A DNA stretch of 64,000 nucleotides, from NCBI RefSeq assembly GCF_003732705.1, contig NZ_MOBR01000041.1, positions 267,359 through 331,358 on the forward strand, read 5' to 3'. The notes under the pieces were generated by a model. It saw only the letters and a program-made list of their open reading frames with translations. It did not search any database and had not been told where the DNA came from. The stretch comes from Pseudomonas frederiksbergensis (GTDB taxonomy: Bacteria > Pseudomonadota > Gammaproteobacteria > Pseudomonadales > Pseudomonadaceae). This document shows positions 10,203 to 17,869 of the stretch, one piece after another (within the stretch, counting starts at the first letter, position 1; each line of letters starts with the position of its first letter). The position numbers and the translations under genes are program-made.

Positions 10203-11243
10203 ATGACCGATAAGAGCCAACAATTTGCCAGCGACAACTATTCCGGTATCTGCCCTGAAGCCTGGGCAGCCATGGAACAGGCCAACCACGGCCACCAGCG
10301 CGCTTACGGCGACGACGAATGGACCGCACGGGCGTCCGACGATTTCCGCAAGTTGTTTGAAACCGACTGCGAAGTGTTCTTCGCGTTCAACGGCACCGCG
10401 GCCAACTCCCTGGCCCTGTCGTCGCTGTGCCAGAGTTACCACAGCGTGATCTGCTCGGAAACCGCCCACGTCGAAACCGACGAATGCGGCGCACCAGAAT
10501 TCTTTTCCAACGGCTCCAAACTGCTGGTCGCGCGCACTGAAAACGGCAAGCTGACCCCGGAATCGATCCGCGAAGTCGCGCTCAAGCGCCAGGACATCCA
10601 TTACCCGAAACCTCGCGTAGTGACCCTGACCCAGGCGACCGAAGTCGGCAGCGTCTACACCCCGGAAGAAATCCGCGCCATCAGCGTTACCTGCAAAGAA
10701 CTGGGCCTGAACCTGCACATGGACGGCGCGCGCTTCTCCAACGCCTGTGCGTTCCTCGGCTGCTCCCCGGCGGACCTGACCTGGAAGGCCGGCGTCGATG
10801 TGTTGTGCTTCGGCGGCACGAAAAACGGCATGGCCGTGGGCGAGGCGATTCTGTTCTTCAACCACAAACTGGCTGAAGACTTCGACTACCGCTGCAAACA
10901 GGCCGGGCAACTGGCCTCGAAGATGCGCTTTCTCTCGGCCCCGTGGGTCGGCATCCTGGAAAACGACGCCTGGCTCAAATACGCCAAACACGCCAACCAC
11001 TGCGCGCAACTGCTGGCGGAACTGGTCAGCGATATCCAAGGCGTGGAACTGATGTTCCCGGTACAGGCCAACGGCGTGTTCCTGCAACTCTCGGAACCGG
11101 CCATCGCAGCCCTGACCGCCAAGGGCTGGCGCTTCTACACCTTCATCGGCAACGGCGGCGCCCGCTTCATGTGCTCGTGGGACACCGAAGAAGAACGCGT
11201 GCGTGAATTGGCGGCAGACATCCGCGAAGTCATGTCCCGCTAA
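10203..11243 (+). CDS. ltaE: Low-specificity L-threonine aldolase
   Basis: Fold-type I PLP enzyme (346 residues) that cleaves L-threonine and L-allo-threonine to glycine and acetaldehyde, or runs in reverse. The PLP lysine is in CFGGTKNGMAVGEA, and NLHMDGARFSNA contains the conserved Asp-Gly-Ala-Arg. The length matches the characterised Pseudomonas enzyme. The ATG at 10203 follows an A/T-rich spacer. Its position beside the glyA-sox operon links it to the glycine pool, as in P. aeruginosa where a threonine aldolase gene lies next to glyA1. A REPIN starts 12 bases after the stop. Confidence 0.92.
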   Translation: MTDKSQQFASDNYSGICPEAWAAMEQANHGHQRAYGDDEWTARASDDFRKLFETDCEVFFAFNGTAANSLALSSLCQSYHSVICSETAHVETDECGAPEFFSNGSKLLVARTENGKLTPESIREVALKRQDIHYPKPRVVTLTQATEVGSVYTPEEIRAISVTCKELGLNLHMDGARFSNACAFLGCSPADLTWKAGVDVLCFGGTKNGMAVGEAILFFNHKLAEDFDYRCKQAGQLASKMRFLSAPWVGILENDAWLKYAKHANHCAQLLAELVSDIQGVELMFPVQANGVFLQLSEPAIAALTAKGWRFYTFIGNGGARFMCSWDTEEERVRELAADIREVMSR

Positions 11244-11254
11244 ACCCTCCCCCT

Positions 11255-11390
11255 GATCGTTCCCACGCTCCGCGTGGGAATGCAGCCCGTGACGCTCTGC
11301 GTCACAACAGTGCTCGACTCAACATCGGCGGTGAAGCTGGAACGCGGAGCGTCCCTGGAGGCATTCCCACGCGGAGCGTGGGAACGATCA
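11255..11390. repeat. REPIN upstream of RAYT
   Basis: The ends are GATCGTTCCCACGCTCCG and its complement. The interior (about 11325-11360, CATCGGCGGTGAAGCTGG) is found again only in the REPIN at 12030-12165, in inverted orientation. It starts 12 bases after the threonine aldolase stop. Confidence 0.92.
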
Positions 11391-11493
11391 CTACGGGCGC
11401 GTCGCAATTTCCCACTCACTCCGCAGCGCCATCCTCTAGCCTGACGTCAACACACAGCTCACCCTAATCATTCCCTCGCAAAGGAATGCACCC

Positions 11494-12027
11494 ATGGGCC
11501 GAAGCCGTTACGCCATCACCGAACCCGACAAACCCCACTTCCTCACCTGCACCCTCCTGGAATGGCTCCCGCTGTTCATCCGGCCTTATATCGTCGATCA
11601 CCTGCTCAACTGCTGGCGCTATCAACAAACTCATCAGGAGCTGCGGCTATACGGCTATGTGATTCTCGAAAACCATCTGCACTTCGTCGCGCAAGCTCCA
11701 GACCTGAGTAAATGCCTAAGCCAGTTCAAATCCTTCACCGCTCGACAAATCATCAATGACTTGCAAAGCAAGGGTGCCGAGCGCGCATTGCAGCGCCTGC
11801 GTTTCAGTAAACGAGCGCACAAAAAGGATCGTGTTTATCAACTTTGGCAGGAAGGCTCACACGCAGAGATGGTGTACAGCGAAACAGTGATGCGCCAAAA
11901 GCTGGACTACATCCATTACAACCCGGTGAAGCGTGGGTATGTGGACTTACCGGAACAGTGGAGGTACTCAAGCGCCCGAGATTACGCCGGCCAGGAAGGA
12001 CTCATTCAGATTCAGCGGTGGTACTGA
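11494..12027 (+). CDS. REP-associated tyrosine transposase (RAYT)
   Basis: Single-copy Y1 HUH-type nuclease of the TnpA-REP/RAYT group (177 residues), thought to bind and mobilise REP/REPIN hairpins. The HUH motif is NHLHFV with His61 and His63; Tyr115 in KDRVYQLWQEG is the likely catalytic tyrosine. The motif SFTARQI and the C-terminal KLDYIHYNPVKRGYV/WRYSSA block are typical. The start ATG at 11494 has a good Shine-Dalgarno (AAAGGAATGCACCC). It is flanked by inverted REPINs of the same family as the other copies in the window, so it is probably the enzyme that spread them. The frame is intact. Confidence 0.93.
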   Translation: MGRSRYAITEPDKPHFLTCTLLEWLPLFIRPYIVDHLLNCWRYQQTHQELRLYGYVILENHLHFVAQAPDLSKCLSQFKSFTARQIINDLQSKGAERALQRLRFSKRAHKKDRVYQLWQEGSHAEMVYSETVMRQKLDYIHYNPVKRGYVDLPEQWRYSSARDYAGQEGLIQIQRWY

Positions 12028-12029
12028 CA

Positions 12030-12165
12030 GATCGTTCCCACGCTCCGCGTGGGAATGCATCCAGGGACGCTCCGCGTTCCAGCTTCACCGCCGATTTAAA
12101 GCCGACCACCGTTGTGACGCAGAGCGTCACGGGCTGCATTCCCACGCAGAGCGTGGGAACGATCA
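12030..12165. repeat. REPIN downstream of RAYT
   Basis: Inverted, nearly identical partner of the 11255-11390 element, starting three bases after the RAYT stop. The shared interior reads CCAGCTTCACCGCCGAT on this strand. Confidence 0.92.
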
Positions 12166-12227
12166 GTTGTGGCGCACGCCTTGGTCTACATTAATCTGCT
12201 CAGATAAAAATAATCAGGAGCGCACGC

Positions 12228-13052
12228 ATGTCCCTACAAGGCAAAACCCTGTTCATCACTGGCGCCAGCCGTGGTATCGGGCGCGAGATTGCGCTGCGGG
12301 CCGCGCGGGATGGGGCCAATGTTGTGATTGCGGCCAAAAGTGCCGAGCCGCATCCCAAACTGCCGGGCACGATTTTCAGTGTGGCCAAGGAAGTTGAAAC
12401 GGCGGGCGGCAAGGCGTTGGCGTTGCAGGTTGATGTGCGCGATGAAGTCGCGGTGCGTGAGGCATTGGCCCAGGCCAACGATCATTTCGGCGGGATTGAC
12501 GCGCTGATCAACAACGCCGGAGCGATCAAATTGACGGGGGTGCAACACATCGAGCTCAAGCGTTTCGACTTGATGCACCAGATCAACACCCGTGCCGTGT
12601 TGCTGTGCAGCCAGGCGGCTCTGCCCTATCTGAAAAAATCCAAGGGCCACATCCTCAACCTGTCGCCGCCGCTGAACCTGGCGACGAAATGGTTCGCGCA
12701 ATACAGCCCCTACACCGTGACCAAATACGGCATGAGCATGCTCACGTTGGGGATGAGCGAGGAATTCAAGAACTCCGGCATCAGCGTCAACTCGCTATGG
12801 CCGCAAACCATGATCGCCACCGCCGCTATCGAGTTTCAACTCGGCTCGCGGGAGTCCTTCAAACATGCACGAACGCCAGCGATCATGGCGGATGCTGCGC
12901 ACATCATTCTGGACAGCGCTGGCCGCAGCATTACCGGACGGTTGCTGATTGATGAGGAGGTTTTGCGCGAAAGCGGAGTGACGGATTTCGAGGGGTATCG
13001 GTTTGAACCGGACTCCACCGACAAACTGATGCCAGACCTGTTTGTCGATTGA
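12228..13052 (+). CDS. Short-chain dehydrogenase (HSDL2-like)
   Basis: NAD(P)-dependent short-chain dehydrogenase/reductase of 274 residues. The cofactor motif is TGASRGIGREIAL (about residues 10-22), followed by INNAGAI and the catalytic pair YxxxK in YTVTKYGM. The stretch SPPLNLATKWF resembles hydroxysteroid dehydrogenase-like protein 2, a subgroup whose substrate is not well defined. The ATG at 12228 is preceded by AGGAGCGCACGC. It stands alone between RAYT and gbcB, and I cannot assign its substrate from context. Confidence 0.85.
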   Translation: MSLQGKTLFITGASRGIGREIALRAARDGANVVIAAKSAEPHPKLPGTIFSVAKEVETAGGKALALQVDVRDEVAVREALAQANDHFGGIDALINNAGAIKLTGVQHIELKRFDLMHQINTRAVLLCSQAALPYLKKSKGHILNLSPPLNLATKWFAQYSPYTVTKYGMSMLTLGMSEEFKNSGISVNSLWPQTMIATAAIEFQLGSRESFKHARTPAIMADAAHIILDSAGRSITGRLLIDEEVLRESGVTDFEGYRFEPDSTDKLMPDLFVD

Positions 13053-13075
13053 GGGGTTTGTAGTGTCAGCTGGGC

Positions 13076-13287
13076 CCACCCCTCTCCCTAACCCTCTCCC
13101 CAAAGGGGCGAGGGGACTGACTGAGGTGCTCTTAGAGCTACGTCGACCTGAAAAACCGAGTCGAACTCCGGAATTGAATAGCCTCGATACTTGAAATCCA
13201 GAGTCGAACTCAGGCTTTGAAAACAACGAAGATCTGCACCCTTTCCCCCTCTCCCCTCTGGGGAGAGGGTTGGGGTGAGGGGGGTGG
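13076..13287. repeat. MITE-like palindromic element, copy B
   Basis: Same termini and interior as the element at 2205-2403. This is the longest copy (about 212 bases); the GTCGAACTC segment of the interior appears twice (near 13160 and 13205), suggesting an internal duplication. It lies between the short-chain dehydrogenase and the 3' end of gbcB. Confidence 0.8.
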
Positions 13288-13307
13288 TTCTTGAAGTTAA
13301 CGAATCA

Positions 13308-14408
13308 TCAGAAATCGATCCGAACATCCCCCTTCGGCACACTGCAGCACGACAGGATGTAGCCCTCGGCTTCGTCTTCCTCGGTAATCCCGCCGTTGTG
13401 GTCCATTTCGACCTCGCCCCCCAGTTTCATCACCTTGCACGTCCCGCAGATCCCCATCCCGCAGGCTTTCGGGATCAACAGGCCGAGCTTGGCTGCCGCC
13501 GCATGCACGGTTTCACCCGGGGCCACGCGAATGCTCTTGCCGGACGAGATAAATTCGACCTGGTGCAGATCCGCCAAGTCGACTTCCGGCGCATCGGCAG
13601 CGATTTCGGCTTGTTCCACCGCATCGGCACGGGCTTCCGCTGGCGTGGCGCCGAAGGATTCCTCGTGATAACGGCTCATGTCGAAACCGGCCGCCTCGAG
13701 CATGCGTTTGACCGCGTTCATGTACGGCGTCGGCCCGCAGCAGAACACCTCGCGCTCCATGAAGTCCGGGGCCATCAGTTCGAGCATCTTGTGGTTCAGG
13801 TAACCGCGATAACCGGCCCATGGTTCGCCCAGGCCATGCTTCTCGCAGATCAGGTGCAGGCTGAAGTTATCGATCCGCGACGCCATGTGTTCCAGCTCGC
13901 GGTGATAGATGATGTCTTTCGGCGAGCGGGCGCTGTGGATAAACACCATGTCGACGTTGCCGTTGGTGTCGTAAAACCAGCGCGCCATGGACATGACCGG
14001 CGTGATGCCGACGCCGCCGCTGAGGTACAAAACCTTCGGCGCGGTGAAGTCCATGGCGTTGAACAGCCCGACCGGCCCGTGCACCGCCAGCTCCTGGCCT
14101 TCATGCAGGGTGTCGTGCAACCAGTTGGAGACTTTGCCCCCCGGCACGCGCTTGATGGTCACCGAAAAGCTGTACGGCACCGACGGCGAGCTGGAAATGG
14201 TGTAGGAGCGCATGATCGGCACGCCGTCGATTTCCAGCTCCAGGGTCACGAACTGCCCGGGCTTGAAGAAGAACAGGATCGGCTGATCGGCCATAAAACA
14301 GAAGGTGCGCACGTCCCAGGTTTCCTGGATGACTTTGACGCAACGGACGGTGTGTCGACCATTGGCCCAGGTCTGGGTAGTTACCGGATTCAGGAAGCTG
14401 TTGGACAT
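13308..14408 (-). CDS. gbcB: Glycine betaine demethylase, reductase component
   Basis: Electron-transfer partner of GbcA, passing electrons from NAD(P)H to the Rieske monooxygenase that demethylates betaine. The 366-residue protein has an FAD-binding ferredoxin-reductase domain (MRSYTISSSPS near residue 70), an NAD domain (YLSGGVGITPVMSMA) and a C-terminal plant-type 2Fe-2S ferredoxin domain with CGMGICGTC and a later Cys. The ATG at 14408 has a GGAG six bases upstream; a longer GTG start would place that GGAG inside the gene. It is divergent from gbcA over a 285-base regulatory region. Confidence 0.95.
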   Translation of the reverse strand: MSNSFLNPVTTQTWANGRHTVRCVKVIQETWDVRTFCFMADQPILFFFKPGQFVTLELEIDGVPIMRSYTISSSPSVPYSFSVTIKRVPGGKVSNWLHDTLHEGQELAVHGPVGLFNAMDFTAPKVLYLSGGVGITPVMSMARWFYDTNGNVDMVFIHSARSPKDIIYHRELEHMASRIDNFSLHLICEKHGLGEPWAGYRGYLNHKMLELMAPDFMEREVFCCGPTPYMNAVKRMLEAAGFDMSRYHEESFGATPAEARADAVEQAEIAADAPEVDLADLHQVEFISSGKSIRVAPGETVHAAAAKLGLLIPKACGMGICGTCKVMKLGGEVEMDHNGGITEEDEAEGYILSCCSVPKGDVRIDF

Positions 14409-14483
14409 GCTGTTCTCCACCGCCGATGCTCGGCCTTATGTTGGCGATTCTGCGTATAGCGCGAGCCACCCATTTACCTATCT

Positions 14484-14560
14484 GCGACATTCACATACTT
14501 ATCGCGACCAGCCCCCAACTACCGGGGGTTGCGCGTCGGGAACAGATTGGGCCATGTCGC
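14484..14560. promoter_or_regulatory. Candidate GbdR operator region, gbcB/gbcA
   Basis: The divergent spacer contains two GTCG half-sites (14535-14538 and 14556-14559) exactly 21 bases apart, and two GCGAC motifs (14484 and 14504) 20 bases apart. Direct repeats two helical turns apart are typical of AraC-family operators, and gbcA/gbcB are known GbdR targets in P. aeruginosa. Assigning these sites to GbdR is my inference from spacing and from similar repeats at 36697 and 45750. Confidence 0.4.
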
Positions 14561-14693
14561 CCATGGATAAGGTTCTGGTATGCGCCGGCCCCACACTCGC
14601 TCCATACCAAGACACATTCTTTACACCTTGCGTAGCAAACCTGATTAGCCACTTTTCGCCGGCCTCACAGAAAGGGCCTTGAGGATCAAATCG

Positions 14694-15989
14694 ATGGACG
14701 TCACCGCAAAAATCAGCCTGGGCGATCCGCTGGAACCCGCACGCAAGGCCACCGCGCAGATGCTGCAAGAACGCGAGCGTACTTACTCGCTGCCGCAGCC
14801 GTTTTACTCTGACGAGCGGCTGTTTGATATCGATATGCAGGAGATCTTCCAGAAAGAGTGGTTGATCGCTGGCATGACCTGCGAAATCCCGACCAAGGGC
14901 AACTACTTGACCCTGCAAGTCGGCAAGAACCCGATCATCGTGATTCGCGGCGCCGAAGGCGTGGTGCATGCGTTCCACAACGTTTGCCGCCACCGTGGCT
15001 CGCGCTTGTGCACCAGCGACAAAGGCAAGGTCGCCAAACTGGTGTGTCATTACCACCAGTGGACCTACGAGCTGGACGGTCGCCTGCTGTTCGCCGGCAC
15101 CGAAATGGGCGCTGACTTCGACATGAAGCAGTACGGCCTCAAGCCTGTGAACGTGAAGACCGCTGGCGGTTACATCTTCATCAGCCTGTCGGAAAATCCG
15201 CCGGCGATTGATGACTTCCTGTCGACGCTGAACCATTACATGGAACCGTACGACATGGAGAACACCAAGGTGGCGATCCAGACTACCTTGTTTGAAAAGG
15301 CCAACTGGAAACTGGTGCTGGAAAACAACCGCGAGTGCTATCACTGCAACGCGTCGCACCCGGAACTGCTGAAAACCCTGCTGGAATGGGATGACGTGAC
15401 CGACCCACGGGCCGACCAGGCGTTCAAGGACCACGTCGCCGCGTCCGCCGCGGCCTGGGAAGCCGAGAAGATTCCTTACGCTCACGCCAGTTTCGGCCTG
15501 CGTAACCGCATCGTGCGCATGCCGCTGCTCAAAGGCACCGTGTCGATGACCCTCGATGGCAAACAAGGCTGCGCCAAACTCATGGGCCGGATCAAAAACC
15601 CGGACCTCGGCTCGATGCGCATCCTGCACCTGCCGCACTCGTGGAACCACTGCATGGGCGACCACATCATCGTGTTCACGGTGTGGCCGATCAGTGCTCA
15701 GGAAACCATGGTCACCACCAAGTGGATCGTGCACAAGGACGCGGTTGAAGGCGTGGACTATGACGTGGACCGCATGCGCCAGGTCTGGGATGCGACCAAC
15801 GACCAGGACCGTCGTCTGGCCGAAGAAAACCAGCGCGGGATCAACTCCACGGCGTACCAGCCAGGGCCTTACTCCAAGACCTATGAGTTTGGCGTGGTGA
15901 ATTTTGTGGATTGGTACAGCGAGCGGTTGCTGAACAACCTGGGGGCAGAGCCGGCGGCTTACCTCAAGGGCGTGCCGGTTCAGGGCTGA
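14694..15989 (+). CDS. gbcA: Glycine betaine demethylase, oxygenase component
   Basis: Rieske non-haem iron monooxygenase that removes one methyl group of glycine betaine, giving dimethylglycine and formaldehyde. The protein has 431 residues. The Rieske cluster ligands are Cys98-x-His100 (NVCRHRG) and Cys118-x2-His121 (LVCHYHQW); the mononuclear iron site lies in NNRECYHCNASHPEL. The ATG at 14694 (MDVTAKISLGDPLEP) has GAGGA just upstream; an upstream TTG would give five extra residues and no ribosome-binding site. It is divergent from its reductase gbcB and followed by a strong terminator. Confidence 0.96.
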   Translation: MDVTAKISLGDPLEPARKATAQMLQERERTYSLPQPFYSDERLFDIDMQEIFQKEWLIAGMTCEIPTKGNYLTLQVGKNPIIVIRGAEGVVHAFHNVCRHRGSRLCTSDKGKVAKLVCHYHQWTYELDGRLLFAGTEMGADFDMKQYGLKPVNVKTAGGYIFISLSENPPAIDDFLSTLNHYMEPYDMENTKVAIQTTLFEKANWKLVLENNRECYHCNASHPELLKTLLEWDDVTDPRADQAFKDHVAASAAAWEAEKIPYAHASFGLRNRIVRMPLLKGTVSMTLDGKQGCAKLMGRIKNPDLGSMRILHLPHSWNHCMGDHIIVFTVWPISAQETMVTTKWIVHKDAVEGVDYDVDRMRQVWDATNDQDRRLAEENQRGINSTAYQPGPYSKTYEFGVVNFVDWYSERLLNNLGAEPAAYLKGVPVQG

Positions 15990-15999
15990 GTCGTCTGAC

Positions 16000-16043
16000 A
16001 AACCCCCGTCGATCATCACGATCTGCGGGGGTTTGTTTTTTGC
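16000..16043 (+). terminator. Rho-independent terminator of gbcA
   Basis: A GC-rich stem (CAAACCCCCG paired with CGGGGGTTTG) with a short loop is followed by a T-rich run about ten bases after the gbcA stop. Confidence 0.9.
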
Positions 16044-16049
16044 GTTGGT

Positions 16050-17678
16050 TTAAGGCTGTTGCACTCTCATGCTCGATACCTTGCCGTCCAGTTGACTGGA
16101 AGAGCCGCCGCGGGTAATCCGCCACGAGCCACCGTCATAGTTGCGATCGAAACTTCCCACCACCACGGGCTGAGTAATGTCACGCAGGACATCCACTCGC
16201 GCATACCCCTGGTTTTGGTTCTGGTCCCAGTTGCCGTAGACACTGAAACTGGTGCCCGCCTTGGCCCGCAGAATTCTGGCGGACTTGGCTTCGTCATTTT
16301 TGCAGGCATTGCCCGATTTGAAGTTGAAGTTGGCGCTGTGAGCCAGGCTTACCGTGCAGACAATGTTCTGACCGGCGCCGTTGCCTTCATACAACACGAC
16401 ACTGGCATCGGAAAAATCGGCCGGTGTCTTGCCCACCGAAATCCGCGACACTTTGCCATCCAGACCGTTATTGCGGACATAGGTCAGTTTGAAATCAGCG
16501 TCCTCGTATTGAGTTTCAAACGTTCCTACCACCACCGACTCGTTCAAACCGATATCACGTTTAACGTCGATAAAGGCATGGTCATCTTTCGGATCACCAT
16601 TGGACGAATCATAAACGGCAATTCGCGTCCCCTTGGCCACCCCTCGCAACTTCAAGGACCTGGCTTCATCATTTTCACAGCCGTGTGCTGGCAGGCTGAA
16701 GTTATAGTCCTTGCCCGCCGGAATAACGCAGGTCGTATCACCGGCCGCGTTGGCCCGATTTTGTTCGTAAAAGTAGTAACCCCCCTGGGTCAGCGCGGCC
16801 GCATAGGGAAATGTGTCGCCACGATGGTTGTAATCGACGGCAAGGTAGTTCGGCGCCGTGCGTTTGCCCCACACGCTGGCACAATGGCTGTCTACGCGAC
16901 GTTCGAGGTAAGTCAGGTTGTTATCCACATCGCCAGCGTGTGCCGCGTTTTTTTCGAAGCTATGAAACTGATTCATGACGAACAACCGCGGCCACTGGGT
17001 GAAGCCGTTCACCCCTACCGTCGGGGTGTAAGAGTTCCAGCGCGACGGACAACTCCAATCATGCTTGAGGGTGGTTGCACCCAGGTCCCAGTAATTCTGG
17101 TTCTCCCAGTGACTGTCCTTCAGCAGATTGAGTGTTTTGCCATTGCTGACGTACTCGCCAGGATTGCCATCGGTCAGCATGATCAGGCGTTTGCCGCTGC
17201 CGATGATCTGCTGAAGGGTTGGCCAGGAACGCGAACCGGAATAGGCCCGTGGGTCAAACATCATGTCCGCCAGGCCCGGCACGGCATCGAATGCCCTGTT
17301 GAGGACATCCCTGTCGACATAGTTTTCGAGCGTCACGGTGACCACGGCATTGGGATTACTGCGCAAGAACGGCAGGAATACCGTGTTCAATGCATCGGAG
17401 AACTTCATGTCCGTTCTCGTAGAGCACTTCCAGGTGTCCAAGGTATGGCACAAATAGGCGGTTGGGGTGTTACCCAAATTGCCCAGATGCAAGTCCAGCA
17501 TAAAACCCCGAACACCTCGATTAAGTTGTTCACGCATTTCATCCAGAAAACCGTTATGCGCCATCACCCAAGTGTATTCGTTAAAGGGTTTGGTAAGGTC
17601 CGTAATACCCGGCGCTGTTTCTGCCGCCGACGCTGAATGCGAAGCGAGCACAGGCGCAGCGAGAATGGCGGACAGCAA
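16050..17678 (-). CDS. Secreted PI-PLC-X-like phosphodiesterase with two C-terminal repeats; start region frameshifted
   Basis: About 540 residues. The N-terminal half looks like a phosphatidylinositol-specific phospholipase C X domain: MAHNGF holds a candidate catalytic His, followed by RGFMLDLHLGN and a second His in AYLCHTLDT. The C-terminal third contains two homologous ~95-residue modules (about 330-425 and 435-540), each with a Cys-x-Asn-Asp-Glu-Ala motif (CENDEARS, CKNDEAKS), DVxRDI and LDGKVSxxxV, resembling beta/gamma-crystallin-like repeats. No ATG exists in frame. A well-placed ATG at 17701 with GGAAG upstream reads MLNFK then leaves frame at a run of five As; one more A would give a normal signal peptide (MLNFKKLALLSAILAAP). 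Either this strain carries a 1-base deletion, or there is a sequencing error, or initiation is at a poor TTG (17678). Substrate unknown. Confidence 0.65.
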   Translation of the reverse strand: MLSAILAAPVLASHSASAAETAPGITDLTKPFNEYTWVMAHNGFLDEMREQLNRGVRGFMLDLHLGNLGNTPTAYLCHTLDTWKCSTRTDMKFSDALNTVFLPFLRSNPNAVVTVTLENYVDRDVLNRAFDAVPGLADMMFDPRAYSGSRSWPTLQQIIGSGKRLIMLTDGNPGEYVSNGKTLNLLKDSHWENQNYWDLGATTLKHDWSCPSRWNSYTPTVGVNGFTQWPRLFVMNQFHSFEKNAAHAGDVDNNLTYLERRVDSHCASVWGKRTAPNYLAVDYNHRGDTFPYAAALTQGGYYFYEQNRANAAGDTTCVIPAGKDYNFSLPAHGCENDEARSLKLRGVAKGTRIAVYDSSNGDPKDDHAFIDVKRDIGLNESVVVGTFETQYEDADFKLTYVRNNGLDGKVSRISVGKTPADFSDASVVLYEGNGAGQNIVCTVSLAHSANFNFKSGNACKNDEAKSARILRAKAGTSFSVYGNWDQNQNQGYARVDVLRDITQPVVVGSFDRNYDGGSWRITRGGSSSQLDGKVSSMRVQQP

Positions 17679-17820
17679 CGCCAGTTTTTAAAGTTAAGCA
17701 TTATTAATCTTCCATGATAATGAGCCCGGCAACTAATATTGAATCAAAGACCGGGACGCCATTAACTGAAAAATTAACTTGTTAGAAAACCATTAATGAT
17801 TGTCCAAATATATCACCCAT

Positions 17821-17856
17821 AAAAAATGCGCTCAAAAAGAGCGCATTTTTATTCAA
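17821..17856 (-). terminator. Rho-independent terminator after the metallophosphoesterase gene
   Basis: On the minus strand the stem AAATGCGCTC/GAGCGCATTT with a TTTTT loop is followed by a T run, 14 bases beyond the stop of the gene at 17870-19114. It closes the GMC-cytochrome-phosphoesterase operon. The A/T-rich stretch 17702-17820 beyond it probably holds the promoter of the PI-PLC-like gene. Confidence 0.85.
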
Positions 17857-17869
17857 GCCAACTACTGGA

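Larger units (their letters stand above)
11255..12165. mobile_element. REPIN-RAYT-REPIN composite unit
   Basis: A RAYT transposase gene is bracketed by two 136-base REPINs (11255-11390 and 12030-12165). They are inverted relative to each other and nearly identical over their whole length, including an interior that the other REPINs in the window lack. This is the arrangement expected for a RAYT with its own founder elements. Whether the whole 911-base unit moves is unknown; RAYTs are usually regarded as acting on REPINs in trans. Confidence 0.8.

Noticed and set aside
16921..16929. Isolated TTATCCACA within the PI-PLC-like gene, and another at 13934-13942 in gbcB
   Set aside because: Single copies far from the cluster. 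Two such occurrences could be chance, so I did not treat them as part of the DnaA-box locus.
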